Shown here one piece after another: positions 53,871 through 63,873 of a stretch of 64,000 bases of DNA. The notes under the pieces were generated by a model. It saw only the letters and a program-made list of their open reading frames with translations, was not told where the DNA came from and searched no databases. The DNA is from Ahrensia sp. (lineage in GTDB: Bacteria; Pseudomonadota; Alphaproteobacteria; Rhizobiales; Rhizobiaceae): contig PAKZ01000031.1 in the NCBI GenBank assembly GCA_002706335.1, positions 124,001-188,000 on the forward strand. Direction: 5' to 3'. How positions within the stretch are numbered: position 1 is the stretch's first letter; every line of letters starts with the position of its first letter. The translations under genes were made by a program, and so were the position numbers.

Positions 53871-56420
53871 ATGCCGGCCGAACACGCCATGCCATTGACC
53901 GCCGACCGGCGGATGGGAAGAAACCGCCGACGCGAACGTTCGCTCGCCGCCGGCATGGCGGATCTCGTTCGTCGTCAGATCGAATTCTTTTCCGGCGCTC
54001 TGCTTTGGCTGTTGAGCGCCTTCATGCTGTTTTCACTGGCCACGTGGAATGCGGGCGACCCGAGCTGGAGCTACGCCGCCGACGCGCCGGTGAAGAACGC
54101 GATGGGCTATCCCGGCGCGGTGCTATCCGATATCGCGCTGCAATTCTTTGGCATCGCTGCCCTGCCCGCGCTGCTTCCGACGGTGTTCTGGGGCTTCGCG
54201 CGCATCCGCGGTCATTACTGGACCCATGCGCCGCGCCGGCTCGTCATGTGGCCCGTCGCGGCGATCCTCGCTGCCGCGGTCGCCGGCTGTTTCCCCGTCA
54301 CCGGCCATTGGCCGCTGCCGACCGGGCTTGGCGGCGTCATCGGCGACATGGTGCTGCGGCTGCCTGGCCTTCTCAGCGGCGGCTACCCGTCCGGCTGGGT
54401 GCGGGTCCTGTCCTTCATTGTGTTTGCGCCGCTCGCAATCTATGCGCTCGGCGTTGCCTGCGGCTTCTTCTGGGACGGCGCAGCGTCGGCGGACGAAGAG
54501 GAAGACGACGAGGACAGCGACGGAAGCCGATTCGTGACGATCGGCGCGCTGCTGCATGTCTTCTACACTGTGCGCACGGCGTTGCGCCGCACCCTGTTTG
54601 GCGCCCGCCGGACCTCCCGGCGTCAGGCGCCCGTTGCTTCCCGCCGTCCTGCGCAGGACGAAAGGCTCGAACCGGATTTCGCCGGCGATCCGGCAATGCC
54701 GTTCGAGCCGGATCTGGAGATGGGCGAGGATGACGAGGCGGCCGAGGAGGATGACTGGTCGCCGCAGCCGGCGCGCGTCTCCGTAACGCCGCCGCCGCTC
54801 GATGACCAGCGTCCGTCTCCGCGCGTTGCATCGGCCGCCCCGAAGCCGAAGGAATCGGTGCGGGTGCAGCGCGAGGCGCAATCCAGTTTCATTCAGGACG
54901 CCGGTTTCGACCTGCCCGCCATCCATATGCTGGCCGAGCCCAAGAATCTCGGCAAGGACCCAAGCCTGTCGCCCGAAGCGCTCGAGCAGAATGCCCGGCT
55001 TCTCGAAGGCGTTCTCGAGGATTTCGGCGTGCGCGGCGAGATCATCCATGTGCGTCCCGGCCCGGTCGTGACGCTTTACGAACTGGAGCCGGCGCCCGGC
55101 ATCAAATCGTCGCGGGTAATCGGCCTCGCCGAGGACATCGCCCGTTCGATGAGCGCGATTGCGGCTCGCGTCGCGGTGGTGCCCGGCCGCAACGCCATCG
55201 GTATCGAATTGCCGAATGCGCGCCGCGAAACGGTCTATCTGCGCGAGCTGATCTCCTCGCAGGCCTATGATTCCTCGAAGGCAAAACTGGCGCTGGCGCT
55301 CGGCAAGACGATCAATGGCGAGGCGGTGATCGCCGATCTCGCCAAGATGCCGCATTTGCTCGTTGCCGGTACGACGGGCTCCGGTAAGTCCGTCGCCATC
55401 AACACGATGATCCTGTCGATCCTCTACAAGATGACGCCGGAGGAATGCCGGCTCATCATGATCGATCCGAAGATGCTGGAACTGTCGGTCTATGACGGCA
55501 TCCCGCATCTGCTGACACCGGTGGTTACCGATCCGAAAAAAGCCGTCGTTGCGCTGAAATGGACCGTCCGCGAGATGGAGCAGCGCTACAAGAACATGTC
55601 GAAACTCGGCGTGCGCAATATCGACGGCTTCAACGCGAAGGTGAAGGAATCGCTGCGCAAGGGCAAGGACATCTCGCGCACCGTCCAGACCGGCTTCGAC
55701 AGGGAGACGGGTGAGGCGATCTACGAGACCGAGACGCTCGATCTCCAGCCGATGCCTTACATCATCGTCATCATCGACGAGATGGCCGACCTTATGATGG
55801 TGGCGGGCAAGGATATCGAGGGCGCGGTCCAGCGTCTCGCGCAGATGGCGCGCGCGGCCGGAATCCATGTCATCATGGCCACCCAGCGCCCCTCGGTCGA
55901 CGTCATCACCGGCACGATCAAGGCGAACTTCCCCACTCGCATCTCCTTCCAGGTCACGTCGAAGATCGACAGTCGCACGATTCTGGGAGAGCAGGGCGCC
56001 GAACAACTGCTCGGCATGGGTGACATGCTCTACATGGCCGGCGGCGGGCGCATCCAGCGTGTCCACGGCCCGTTCGTCTCCGACGGCGAGGTTGAGGATG
56101 TGGTCGGACATCTGAAGCTGCAGGGCGTGCCGGAATATCTCGAGGCGATTACCGAGGATGACGAAGAAGACGGCGATGGCGGCTCCGGCGGGGGCGGCGA
56201 AGGCGGTCTCGGCGATTCCGACGACCCCTACGATCAGGCGGTCGCCGTCGTGCTGCGCGACGGCAAGGCCTCGACCTCGTACGTTCAGCGCCGTCTTGGT
56301 ATCGGCTACAACCGCGCCGCCTCTATCATCGAGCGTATGGAACAGGAGGGGATCATCGGCCCGGCCAACCATGCCGGGAAACGCGAGATTCTCGTGCCGA
56401 CCGAGGATGACGATCTCTGA
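53871..56420 (+). CDS. ftsK: DNA translocase FtsK
   Basis: An 849-residue protein that pumps DNA through the division septum. Four N-terminal membrane helices (about 40-200) are followed by a charged, Pro-rich linker (about 205-340) and the motor domain with Walker [15 protein letters not shown] near residue 500 and the Walker B region [11 protein letters not shown]. The C-terminal gamma winged helix is present ([42 protein letters not shown]). The linker is shorter than in Escherichia coli, as in other alphaproteobacteria. An ATG at 53871 starts the frame. Confidence 0.97.
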   Translation: MPAEHAMPLTADRRMGRNRRRERSLAAGMADLVRRQIEFFSGALLWLLSAFMLFSLATWNAGDPSWSYAADAPVKNAMGYPGAVLSDIALQFFGIAALPALLPTVFWGFARIRGHYWTHAPRRLVMWPVAAILAAAVAGCFPVTGHWPLPTGLGGVIGDMVLRLPGLLSGGYPSGWVRVLSFIVFAPLAIYALGVACGFFWDGAASADEEEDDEDSDGSRFVTIGALLHVFYTVRTALRRTLFGARRTSRRQAPVASRRPAQDERLEPDFAGDPAMPFEPDLEMGEDDEAAEEDDWSPQPARVSVTPPPLDDQRPSPRVASAAPKPKESVRVQREAQSSFIQDAGFDLPAIHMLAEPKNLGKDPSLSPEALEQNARLLEGVLEDFGVRGEIIHVRPGPVVTLYELEPAPGIKSSRVIGLAEDIARSMSAIAARVAVVPGRNAIGIELPNARRETVYLRELISSQAYDSSKAKLALALGKTINGEAVIADLAKMPHLLVAGTTGSGKSVAINTMILSILYKMTPEECRLIMIDPKMLELSVYDGIPHLLTPVVTDPKKAVVALKWTVREMEQRYKNMSKLGVRNIDGFNAKVKESLRKGKDISRTVQTGFDRETGEAIYETETLDLQPMPYIIVIIDEMADLMMVAGKDIEGAVQRLAQMARAAGIHVIMATQRPSVDVITGTIKANFPTRISFQVTSKIDSRTILGEQGAEQLLGMGDMLYMAGGGRIQRVHGPFVSDGEVEDVVGHLKLQGVPEYLEAITEDDEEDGDGGSGGGGEGGLGDSDDPYDQAVAVVLRDGKASTSYVQRRLGIGYNRAASIIERMEQEGIIGPANHAGKREILVPTEDDDL

Positions 56421-56531
56421 GCCGGCGCGGGCCGCTTTGTGACCCGTGCCACAGAGAGGCCAAACTGTCTGCGTAACCAAATGTCCGATCAGGCGTTAAT
56501 CAAAGATTCTAGACTTCCGCAGGAGCGGTAC

Positions 56532-57182
56532 ATGACCATGAAAACCTTCGCGAAACACGAAATGAGCAGGCGCGGCGTGTTGTTCGGCGCGGCTTGCGCG
56601 CTCGCCCTTTCGATTTCGGGCGCAGCGCCCGCCGCGGCCTCTGCCGACACGGCGCAAAAGATCGCCGACCATTTTTCGTCGGTGCGCACCATGGCCGGCG
56701 AATTCGTGCAATTCGGCCCGTCCGGCGAACAGACGGGCGGCAAGTTCTATATCGAGCGGCCCGGCAAGCTTCTCTTCCTCTACGAGAAGCCGTCGCCGAT
56801 CCGCGTTGTCGCAGACGGCCAATCCGTCGTGGTCAACAACAAGAAGCTCGACACCTGGGAAGTCTATCCGCTCGGCAAGACCCCGCTCCGCGTCCTGCTT
56901 GGCGACCGGATCGACCTGAGCGGCTCGGCAGTCCGTAGCGTAACGGAGGCAGATGATCTGACGACGATCGTGATCGACGACAAGCAGGTCTTCGGCGACA
57001 GCCAGATCACCATGATGTTCGATCCGGCGACCTATGATCTGCGCCAGTGGACGGTCCGCGACGCACAGGGCAAGGACACGACCGTGATGATCTTCAACGT
57101 CCAGCAGGGCGTTCGCTTCGGCGCGGATACGTTCGACATTCCCTATCGCCGGATCCATGAGGCGAAGCAATCGAGCAACTGA
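56532..57182 (+). CDS. lolA: Outer-membrane lipoprotein carrier LolA
   Basis: A 216-residue periplasmic chaperone that carries lipoproteins to the outer membrane. The signal peptide is MSRRGVLFGAACALALSISG with an SRRGVLF motif that could be Tat-type, then VRTMAGEFVQFGPSGEQTGGKFYIERPGKLLFLYE, the LolA strand pattern. The ATG at 56532 (MTMKTFAK) has AGGAGCGG upstream. It follows ftsK and precedes xthA, the typical rhizobial order. Confidence 0.92.
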   Translation: MTMKTFAKHEMSRRGVLFGAACALALSISGAAPAAASADTAQKIADHFSSVRTMAGEFVQFGPSGEQTGGKFYIERPGKLLFLYEKPSPIRVVADGQSVVVNNKKLDTWEVYPLGKTPLRVLLGDRIDLSGSAVRSVTEADDLTTIVIDDKQVFGDSQITMMFDPATYDLRQWTVRDAQGKDTTVMIFNVQQGVRFGADTFDIPYRRIHEAKQSSN

Positions 57183-57307
57183 CGGGCCTGTTGGCAAACG
57201 TCCGGGGTGCGCGCGGAAAATTGTGGGCGGGTTGAAGTTCGCCCGCCCACTGTCTTGCGGCCCGGGCCCGACGCGGGAATATGACGGCGCCCGAGGAAAC
57301 AAGCGCC

Positions 57308-58114
57308 ATGACATTCTCCGTCGCCACCTGGAACATCAACTCCGTACGAATGCGCCTGCCGATCGTCTTGTCCTTCCTGCGCGACCATGCCCCGGACGTG
57401 CTGTGCCTGCAGGAAACGAAATGCCCGAACGACGCCTTCCCGACAGGGGCTTTCCGCAAGCTCGGCTACGATCACGTCGAGATTCATGGCCAGAAGGGCT
57501 ATCACGGCGTTGCGACGATCTCGAAGCATCCGCTCGAGGAGGTCGAGAGCCGGAATTTCTGCGGCATCGGCGACACGCGCCATCTTGATACGGTGGTAAG
57601 AGCGCCGGAGCGCGATATCCGAATCCATAATTTCTATGTGCCGGCCGGCGGCGACGAGCCGAATCCGGCGATCAATCCGAAATTCCGCCACAAGCTGGAC
57701 TTCCTGGCGGAGATGCGGGACATCCGCGCCGATCCCGGCAAGGCGCAATCGGCGATCCTTGTCGGTGATCTCAATGTCGCGCCGCTCGAAACCGATGTCT
57801 GGTCGCACAAGCAGCTCCTGAAAGTGGTCAGCCACACTCCGATCGAGACCGAGACGCTGGAGGACATGCGCAGACAAGGCGGCTGGTCGGACCTGATGCG
57901 CGTCTTTATTCCGCCGGAGGAAAAAATCTTCACCTGGTGGAGCTACCGCGCGCGCGATTGGGATATTTCCGACAGGGGCCGTCGCCTCGATCATGTCTGG
58001 GGAACGCCCGATCTGGAACCGTTGCTCAAGGATATCACCGTGCTGCGCGAGGCGCGCGGCTGGGAAAAGCCATCCGACCACGTTCCGGTGATCGCCCGCT
58101 TCGATATTTCCTGA
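57308..58114 (+). CDS. xthA: Exodeoxyribonuclease III
   Basis: A 268-residue AP endonuclease/3'-5' exonuclease. Signatures are ATWNINSVRMRLP, LQETKCPND (metal Glu), GYHGVATISKH, LVGDLNVAPLETDVW (Asp/Asn), and the final SDHVPVIARF (catalytic His). It repairs abasic sites. The ATG at 57308 is chosen because it gives the conserved MTFSVATWNINS; a short upstream extension from 57281 is not conserved. Confidence 0.97.
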   Translation: MTFSVATWNINSVRMRLPIVLSFLRDHAPDVLCLQETKCPNDAFPTGAFRKLGYDHVEIHGQKGYHGVATISKHPLEEVESRNFCGIGDTRHLDTVVRAPERDIRIHNFYVPAGGDEPNPAINPKFRHKLDFLAEMRDIRADPGKAQSAILVGDLNVAPLETDVWSHKQLLKVVSHTPIETETLEDMRRQGGWSDLMRVFIPPEEKIFTWWSYRARDWDISDRGRRLDHVWGTPDLEPLLKDITVLREARGWEKPSDHVPVIARFDIS

Positions 58115-58118
58115 GACT

Positions 58119-58571
58119 CTAGCCGAAACGGCCGTCCAGTTCGCCGATACGCTGCAGCAGGTCGTGCAACTGGTCGGTCAGCCGCTCATGCAGGTAAAAG
58201 GCCATCTGCGGATATTCTTCCAGCATGCGCTTGAACAGCGAGCGGTTGATGCGCATGATTTCGCTGTCCTCGGCGGCGACCGCGCCGGTCAGTCTCGACG
58301 TTTCGGTGATCAGCGCAAGTTCGCCGAGCACCATCGGCGGCACGACCTTCTTGACGACATGTCGGCCGCGCGGCGTTTCGCGAAACAGGTCGACGGCGCC
58401 AGACACGATAATGAAACCGCATTCGGCTGACTGGCCCTCGCGATACAGTTCGCGGCCCTTGGCCAGCTTGACGCGTTCCGCGCCAAAGGCGAGCAGACGC
58501 AACTGCTCGGTGGACAGGTCCTCGAACAGCGTCACGCCGGAAAGAATGCGGATATCGTCTTCAAGCGACAA
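58119..58571 (-). CDS. Cyclic nucleotide-binding domain protein
   Basis: A 150-residue single-domain cNMP-binding protein: LFEDLSTEQLRLLAFGAERVKLAKGRELYREGQ, then GFIIVSGAVDLFRET and the phosphate-binding cassette VVPPMVLGELALITETSRLTGAVAAED. No DNA-binding domain is attached. In Brucella a homologue (annotated as a protein-kinase regulatory subunit) lies beside the response regulator gene, as here. Its output is not clear from the sequence. It is convergent with xthA. Confidence 0.9.
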   Translation of the reverse strand: MSLEDDIRILSGVTLFEDLSTEQLRLLAFGAERVKLAKGRELYREGQSAECGFIIVSGAVDLFRETPRGRHVVKKVVPPMVLGELALITETSRLTGAVAAEDSEIMRINRSLFKRMLEEYPQMAFYLHERLTDQLHDLLQRIGELDGRFG

Positions 58572-58742
58572 AAGCTGGGCCCGCTGGCGGTAAACTCGGT
58601 AACGCCGCTGTTATATGACGGTTTAGCGAATGAAAAGTCCGGGCACGTGAAACCTTAGGCTTTATCCGGACACAAAGCATATGCAAGCGACATGTGCGCG
58701 GATGTCAATACATACGGTGTTCGCGCCGAAGACGGGCTGCAA

Positions 58743-59426
58743 TCAGGGATTGAGCTTGTAGCCGCCGCTCTCGGTGACGAGGATCTGCGCGTTGGACGGA
58801 TCCTTCTCGATCTTTTGACGCAGCCGGTAGACATGGGTCTCGAGCGTGTGGGTCGTAACGCCGGAATTGTAACCCCAGACCTCTTCGAGCAGCGTGTCGC
58901 GGGTCACCACTTTGCGGTCGGCGCGATATAGATACTTGATGATCGCGGCTTCCTTTTCGGTCAGCCGGATCTTCGATCCATTGCCGTCTATGAGCAGTTT
59001 CTGGCTTGGCTTGAACGTATAGGGCCCGACCACGAATGTCGCGTCCTCGCTTTGCTCATGCTGTCGCAACTGCGCTCTTATGCGCGCCAATAGCACCGCG
59101 AATTTGAAAGGCTTCGTGACATAATCGTTGGCGCCGGCCTCGAGACCGAGAATCGTGTCGGAATCGGTATCGTGGCCTGTCAGCATAATCACCGGCGCCT
59201 TGAAGCCCGATTTGCGCAGGATCTTCACCGCCTCGCGGCCATCCATGTCGGGCAGGCCGACATCGATGATCAGCAGGTCGATCACACCGCCGCGCGCCGC
59301 ATGGATGCCCTTCGTCGCGCTCTCTTCCTCCAGGACCACGAATTCCTCGTAGAGAGACAATTGCTCGACGAGCATTTCGCGCAAATCTGCGTCGTCATCG
59401 ACCAGAAGGATCGTTCGCGGGTTCAT
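58743..59426 (-). CDS. cenR: OmpR-family orphan response regulator, CenR/OtpR-like
   Basis: A 227-residue two-domain regulator. The receiver has ILLVDDDADLREML, the phospho-acceptor Asp in LLIIDVGLPDMDG, and MLTGHD and the Lys in NDYVTKPFKF. The C-terminal winged helix reads IRLTEKEAAIIKYLYRADRKVVTRDTLLEEVWGYNSGVTTHTLETHVYRLRQKIE. No kinase gene is adjacent. The position beside a cyclic-nucleotide-binding gene is that of CenR/OtpR in Brucella, a regulator of the cell envelope; the symbol rests on this synteny. Confidence 0.88.
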   Translation of the reverse strand: MNPRTILLVDDDADLREMLVEQLSLYEEFVVLEEESATKGIHAARGGVIDLLIIDVGLPDMDGREAVKILRKSGFKAPVIMLTGHDTDSDTILGLEAGANDYVTKPFKFAVLLARIRAQLRQHEQSEDATFVVGPYTFKPSQKLLIDGNGSKIRLTEKEAAIIKYLYRADRKVVTRDTLLEEVWGYNSGVTTHTLETHVYRLRQKIEKDPSNAQILVTESGGYKLNP

Positions 59427-59586
59427 CTGTGGTCTTGCCTCGATCGTCGGTAACTTGCGTTTTCACACGTTTTACACATTCCCTGTCATGAAAATGTGAA
59501 CAGCGAAACCACTTCACGCGTGATTGCACCAAGTTGTGAGTGTTCGGTGATAATCTTGGGCGAAAAAGGGCGAAGGCAAAAGAGCC

Positions 59587-60177
59587 GTGATTTCAAGGAT
59601 CTTCGTGAGACTCGCACCCGGCGATCCGCGCCGCGGCATACTTGTCGCGGGCGGTCGGTCGGTCCGCTGCGCGCTAGGGCGAGGTGGCATGCACATGCCG
59701 AAACGCGAGGGCGACGGGGCGACGCCGGTTGCCGCGATGCGTATCGTCGCCGGCTGGTTTCGCGCCGATCGCATGACCAGGCCGCAAACCGCGCTCGATC
59801 TGGAGCCGATCGGGGCGCGTGACGGCTGGTGCGATGCGCCCGCCGATCCGAACTACAATCGCCCCGTGCGCCTGCCCTTTGCCGCGAGCCACGAAAGGAT
59901 GCTGCGCGACGACCGGCTCTACGATGTCTGCCTCGTGCTCGACTGGAACCTGGAGCGGGGCCAGGCGAAGTGGAAGCCGGTTCGCCGTCCGGCACCGCGA
60001 CCGACGAAAAAAACATCCCCGTTCAGGCGCAAGCGATATGGCGGCTCGGCGATCTTCCTGCATATCGCCAGGCCGGGATTCCCGCCGACGGAGGGCTGCA
60101 TCGCGGTCGCACCGGAAACGATGCGCTGGCTCCTGCCGCGCATCGGACCGCAAACGGTGGTCAGAACGCTTTTCTAA
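59587..60177 (+). CDS. L,D-transpeptidase family protein (YkuD-like)
   Basis: A 196-residue protein with the catalytic region GGSAIFLHIARPGFPPTEGCIAVAPETMRWLL; the Cys in TEGCIAV is the nucleophile and the His lies in FLHIARPG. The earlier segment FAASHERMLRDDRLYDVCLVLDWN fits this rhizobial group, which lacks an obvious signal peptide. Such enzymes crosslink peptidoglycan by 3-3 bonds, so export by another route or a cytoplasmic role is open. It starts with GTG and overlaps the convergent DUF1761 gene by four bases. Confidence 0.87.
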   Translation: MISRIFVRLAPGDPRRGILVAGGRSVRCALGRGGMHMPKREGDGATPVAAMRIVAGWFRADRMTRPQTALDLEPIGARDGWCDAPADPNYNRPVRLPFAASHERMLRDDRLYDVCLVLDWNLERGQAKWKPVRRPAPRPTKKTSPFRRKRYGGSAIFLHIARPGFPPTEGCIAVAPETMRWLLPRIGPQTVVRTLF

Positions 60178-60575
60178 ACGCCGAACGCACCGATGATGCC
60201 GCCCATCAGCAGTGCAACGATCAACCAGTGAATGCCGTCGATGATCGTGAGGTTCCAGCCGAAGCCCTGGTAGCGCTGGTTGACGGTCAGCGTAGTGGCC
60301 ATGAAGCCCAGCCAGAGCAGGAAGCCCGAAATCAGGCCGGTGCTGATGGTGACATCGCCGAAATGGCCGATCACGCCGGCCATTACCCATGCCATGACGA
60401 GTTCGCAGACGAAGCCGGTGACCATCAGCGGCAGCGACATCTTCGCTTCCGCCGGGTCGATGCGTGCCGCCTTCATCCAGGTCTTGCCGAGCCAGCCGTA
60501 ATAGATCGCGCCGGCCAGATAGGCCGCCACCGCAGCCACGAGAATCGCGATATAGTTCGCGCCGCCGAATGACAT
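60174..60575 (-). CDS. DUF1761 membrane protein
   Basis: A 133-residue protein with four membrane helices: IAILVAAVAAYLAGAIYYGWLGKTWM, LMVTGFVCELVMAWVMAGVIG, STGLISGFLLWLGFMATT and IIDGIHWLIVALLMGGIIGAFG. The GAIYYGWLGKTWM phrase is typical of DUF1761, of unknown function. The start codon at 60575 (MSFGGANYIA) follows GGGAGGG; the longer upstream frame is not conserved. Confidence 0.88.
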   Translation of the reverse strand: MSFGGANYIAILVAAVAAYLAGAIYYGWLGKTWMKAARIDPAEAKMSLPLMVTGFVCELVMAWVMAGVIGHFGDVTISTGLISGFLLWLGFMATTLTVNQRYQGFGWNLTIIDGIHWLIVALLMGGIIGAFGV

Positions 60576-60665
60576 GTTCCGTCCCTCCCGAAAATCACTC
60601 CCATCGGGAAGAAACACCGCGCCGTCGAAAAACTCAAGCTGCCGGATTTTGGAGCCTTTCGGGCT

Positions 60666-61313
60666 CTAGAGAAAACGCCAGACGCTCGTCTTCTTCACTT
60701 CGGCGTCCTCAAGGGCCCGGGTGACCGGCACTTCATAGACATCGAGGAGGGTCAGCCGTTCGCGCGGCAGATAAGACCGGCCCGGATCGCCGACGAGAAT
60801 GTCGACGCCACTTTGGGCAAGTTCTGCGAACCAGGGCACGAGCCGCGCGCTCATTGCCCGGTCGAAGAACACATCGCCGGCCAGGAGGACATCAATCGCG
60901 GGCAGCGAACTGCCGACGAGATCGCGGCCGTCATAGTCGATTGCGACGCTGTTCAGCCCGGCGTTCAGCGCCACGGCGGTTTCGCAGAAAGGGTCGATGT
61001 CCGAAGCGGTCACCTCGCTCGCGCCGGCTTTCGCGGCGGCGATCGCGACGAGGCCGGAACCGGTAGCAAAATCGAGGACGCGGCGGCCGCTTACACAATC
61101 CGGATGATCGAACACGTAGCGCGCCAGACCCTGACCGCCGGCCCACGCGAAGGCCCAGAAGGGCGGTTCGAGGCCAATTTCGGCCAGTTCTTCCTCGGTC
61201 TTGCGCCAAAGAGCGTGCGCCTCGCCGGCCAGATGCAGGAATATTTCCGGCACATGCGGCGGCGTCATCGCCTCGGTATTGGCGCGAATGAAGGCGCGTT
61301 TGCTGTCGTCCAT
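60666..61313 (-). CDS. Class I methyltransferase (ETFB-lysine methyltransferase-like)
   Basis: A 215-residue methyltransferase. Motif I is VLDFATGSGLVAIAAAKAGASEVTASDID, and the post-motif I catalytic-type segment is DVLLAGDVFFDR. The leader contains PPFWAFAWAGGQGLARYVFDHP, which recurs in the PrmA/ETFBKMT group of protein-lysine methyltransferases. The likely substrate, electron transfer flavoprotein beta subunit, is known only for homologues. The gene lies next to the EVE gene, in the same direction. Confidence 0.87.
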   Translation of the reverse strand: MDDSKRAFIRANTEAMTPPHVPEIFLHLAGEAHALWRKTEEELAEIGLEPPFWAFAWAGGQGLARYVFDHPDCVSGRRVLDFATGSGLVAIAAAKAGASEVTASDIDPFCETAVALNAGLNSVAIDYDGRDLVGSSLPAIDVLLAGDVFFDRAMSARLVPWFAELAQSGVDILVGDPGRSYLPRERLTLLDVYEVPVTRALEDAEVKKTSVWRFL

Positions 61314-61323
61314 TGCCCGCCGG

Positions 61324-61755
61324 CTATTTTGGCGGATTATCGAGCCCGCCCATGCGGCAGACCTCGATCCATTCGGCCTCCGTCACCGGCTGGACGGAGA
61401 GGCGCATGGAGGTGACCAGCGACATCTCGGCAAGCTTCGGATTGGCCTTCACGTCCTTCAGCGACACCGGTTTCGGCATGTCGGCGACCGCCTTGATGTC
61501 CACGCATTCCCAGCGCTCGTCGTCCGTGGTCGAATCCGGGTGGATTTCGTTGCAGACCTCGGCGATACCGACGACTTCCAGCCCCTCGTTGGAGTGATAG
61601 AAGAAGCCCTTGTCGCCCAGTTTCATCGCGCGCATGTTGTTGCGCGCCTGATAGTTGCGCACGCCGTCCCATTCCTCGCCGGCATCGCCCTTCGCCTTCA
61701 GCATCTCCCAGGAGAATTTGAAGGGCTCGGACTTGAACAACCAGTAGTTCGCCAT
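61324..61755 (-). CDS. EVE domain protein
   Basis: A 143-residue PUA-like EVE domain: NYWLFKSEPFKFSWEML, GEEWDGVRNYQARNNMRAMKLGDKGFFYHSNEGLEVVGIAEV, and the C-terminal LVTSMRLSVQPVTEAEW. EVE domains bind modified bases in RNA or DNA. In the chromosomes of alphaproteobacteria this stand-alone type is common near gpsA and tsaD. It is followed by the methyltransferase gene. Confidence 0.93.
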   Translation of the reverse strand: MANYWLFKSEPFKFSWEMLKAKGDAGEEWDGVRNYQARNNMRAMKLGDKGFFYHSNEGLEVVGIAEVCNEIHPDSTTDDERWECVDIKAVADMPKPVSLKDVKANPKLAEMSLVTSMRLSVQPVTEAEWIEVCRMGGLDNPPK

Positions 61756-61813
61756 GAATCGTCTCCGGACCAGATGCTGTGTCGTGCCCTAGCTACAGCA
61801 CGCAATCCGGCGG

Positions 61814-62794
61814 TCAAGTCTCGGTCTTGAGCGGGCGCGACATCAGGCCGTCCATCGCTTCAAGAACGGTGATGCGGCGGTCCAGGATAGCGTCGACGGC
61901 GAAGATGATCGGCGCTTCGAGTCCGTGCTCATGCGCCAGCCGTGTGGCGACAGAGGCGGTGAAGACGCCCTCCGCGAGCGGACGATTCGACAGATCCTCC
62001 CCGCGCGCGAGCGCCGCGCCATAGGCGAAGTTGCGCGATTTCTCGGAGCCGCAGGAGAGGATCAGATCGCCGAGGCCCGACAGGCCTGCCAGTGTTTCCG
62101 GCTTGCCGCCAAGCGCGGCCGCAACACGCTGCAGTTCGGCGAATCCGCGCGTCGTCAGCGCCGCGACAGCGCTGGCGCCGAGGCTGGAGCCATGAACGAT
62201 GCCGGCCGCGATCGCCAGGACGTTCTTCAGCGCGCCGCCCATTTCGACACCCATCAGATCGTCGGAGGCATAGCCGCGCAACGTCTTGCTGGACAGCGTT
62301 TCGGCCAGCACCCTCGCGAGACCGAGATCATGGGCGGCGACCGTGACCGCCGTGGGCAGGCCGGCCGCGACATCGGCGGCGAAGCTCGGGCCGGACAGAA
62401 CCGCGGAGCGGTCGCGGCCGGCGATATCGTCGATGATCTCCGACATGGTGAGGCCGCTCGCCCGGTCGATGCCCTTCGCTGTGGAGACGAAGATCGCGCG
62501 CGGCTCCGTTTTCGCCAGTATTTCGGTGAGGAAGTCGCGCAGTGTCTGCGCCGGCACGGCGAGAACGACCGTTTGTGCGCCGGACAGCGCTTCGCCGGCA
62601 TCCGTGGTCGCCTTCAGTTCCGCCGGGAGAGTGATGTCGCCGAGATATTTCGGGTTGCGTTGCCGGTTGTTGATCGCGGCGACGGTTTCCGTATCGCGGC
62701 CCCACAGCATGCAATCCTGGCCGGCGCGCGCGAAGGAGGCAGCGAGGGCGGTGCCCCATGCGCCGGAACCGAGGACGGCAATGCGCGCGTTCAT
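61814..62794 (-). CDS. gpsA: Glycerol-3-phosphate dehydrogenase [NAD(P)+]
   Basis: A 326-residue enzyme that makes sn-glycerol 3-phosphate for phospholipid synthesis. The nucleotide motif is [39 protein letters not shown] and [18 protein letters not shown] (catalytic Lys) follow, and [11 protein letters not shown] is the substrate region. The ATG at 62794 overlaps the stop of tsaD by four bases (ATGA), showing coupled translation in the usual tsaD-gpsA order. The frame upstream to 62992 lies inside tsaD. Confidence 0.97.
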   Translation of the reverse strand: MNARIAVLGSGAWGTALAASFARAGQDCMLWGRDTETVAAINNRQRNPKYLGDITLPAELKATTDAGEALSGAQTVVLAVPAQTLRDFLTEILAKTEPRAIFVSTAKGIDRASGLTMSEIIDDIAGRDRSAVLSGPSFAADVAAGLPTAVTVAAHDLGLARVLAETLSSKTLRGYASDDLMGVEMGGALKNVLAIAAGIVHGSSLGASAVAALTTRGFAELQRVAAALGGKPETLAGLSGLGDLILSCGSEKSRNFAYGAALARGEDLSNRPLAEGVFTASVATRLAHEHGLEAPIIFAVDAILDRRITVLEAMDGLMSRPLKTET

Positions 62795-63873
62795 GCCTTT
62801 GCTCCCCGTTTCCCCGCGCCGATCAAGGCTTCGGCGGCCGGGTCGAGCGGCCAGCGCGAGCGCGGTGCGATGTCGAGTGTCGCAAGTTCGCCGCGCTCGT
62901 AATGCTCCAGCCCGGCCCAGGCGATCATCACGGCATTGTCGGAGCACAGGTTCAGCGGCGGGGCATGCAGCGTAAAGTCGTTTTCGGCGCACAGATTGGC
63001 CAGCATGGTCCGGATCGCCGTGTTGGCGGCGACACCGCCCGCGACCACGAGATCGGCCGCGCCATCTCCCATCTCCTCGCGATAGCGCGCGAAGGCGCGG
63101 CGCATGCGGTCCGCCAGCGTATCGGTGACCGCGGCCTGGAAGGAGGCGCAGAGGTCGGCAATATCCGCGTCGGTCAGCGGGGCCAGTGCCGTTGCCTCCC
63201 GGCGCACGGCGGTCTTCAGGCCGGAGAAGGAAAAGTCGAGCCGTTCCTCGCCCTTCATCGGGCGCGGCAGGGCGAAACGCTTCGGGTTCCCCTTCGCCGC
63301 CTCTCGCTCGACCGCCGGCCCGCCGGGATAGGGCAGGCCCAGCAGTTTTGCCGTCTTGTCGAAGGCCTCGCCCAGCGCATCGTCGATGGTGGTGCCCCAG
63401 CGGCGATAGGTGCCGAGGCCCTCGACCAGCAGGATCTGGCTGTGTCCGCCGGAAACGAGCAGCAACAGATAGGGAAATTCGAGGCCATCGGTCAGGCGCG
63501 GTGTCAGCGCGTGGCCTTCGAGATGGTTGACCGCGATCAGCGGCAGACCGCGCGCCGTGGCGATCGCCTTCGCGGTCATCAATCCAACCAGCAGGCCGCC
63601 GATCAGGCCCGGCCCGGAGGTCACAGCCACCGCATCGATGTTGTCGAACGTCATCTCGGCCTCGGCCAGCGCGCGGGCGATGATCGCGTCGAGCCCTTCG
63701 ACATGGGCTCGGGCGGCGATTTCAGGCACGACGCCGCCATAGGCTGCGTGGTCGGAAATCTGGCTGTAGACCGTGTTCGAGAGAATCTCGCCCGGTGCAT
63801 CGGGCGATTCGCGGCGCACCACTGCGGCGGCGGTCTCGTCGCAACTCGTTTCGATGCCGAGAATGATCGTCAT
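62791..63873 (-). CDS. tsaD: tRNA N6-threonylcarbamoyladenosine transferase TsaD
   Basis: A 360-residue enzyme that attaches the threonylcarbamoyl group to A37 of ANN-decoding tRNAs together with TsaB and TsaE. The ASKHA fold is clear: [17 protein letters not shown], the metal-binding His pair in [13 protein letters not shown] and [25 protein letters not shown], and the C-terminal metal Asp in [17 protein letters not shown]. The start at 63873 gives the conserved [14 protein letters not shown]; upstream residues to 63984 are not conserved. It leads the tsaD-gpsA transcript. Confidence 0.97.
   Translation of the reverse strand: MTIILGIETSCDETAAAVVRRESPDAPGEILSNTVYSQISDHAAYGGVVPEIAARAHVEGLDAIIARALAEAEMTFDNIDAVAVTSGPGLIGGLLVGLMTAKAIATARGLPLIAVNHLEGHALTPRLTDGLEFPYLLLLVSGGHSQILLVEGLGTYRRWGTTIDDALGEAFDKTAKLLGLPYPGGPAVEREAAKGNPKRFALPRPMKGEERLDFSFSGLKTAVRREATALAPLTDADIADLCASFQAAVTDTLADRMRRAFARYREEMGDGAADLVVAGGVAANTAIRTMLANLCAENDFTLHAPPLNLCSDNAVMIAWAGLEHYERGELATLDIAPRSRWPLDPAAEALIGAGKRGAKA

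Noticed and set aside
54123-56480. A 785-residue minus-strand frame opposite ftsK
   Set aside because: It is the antisense of a well-supported ftsK gene, a common result of high GC content.
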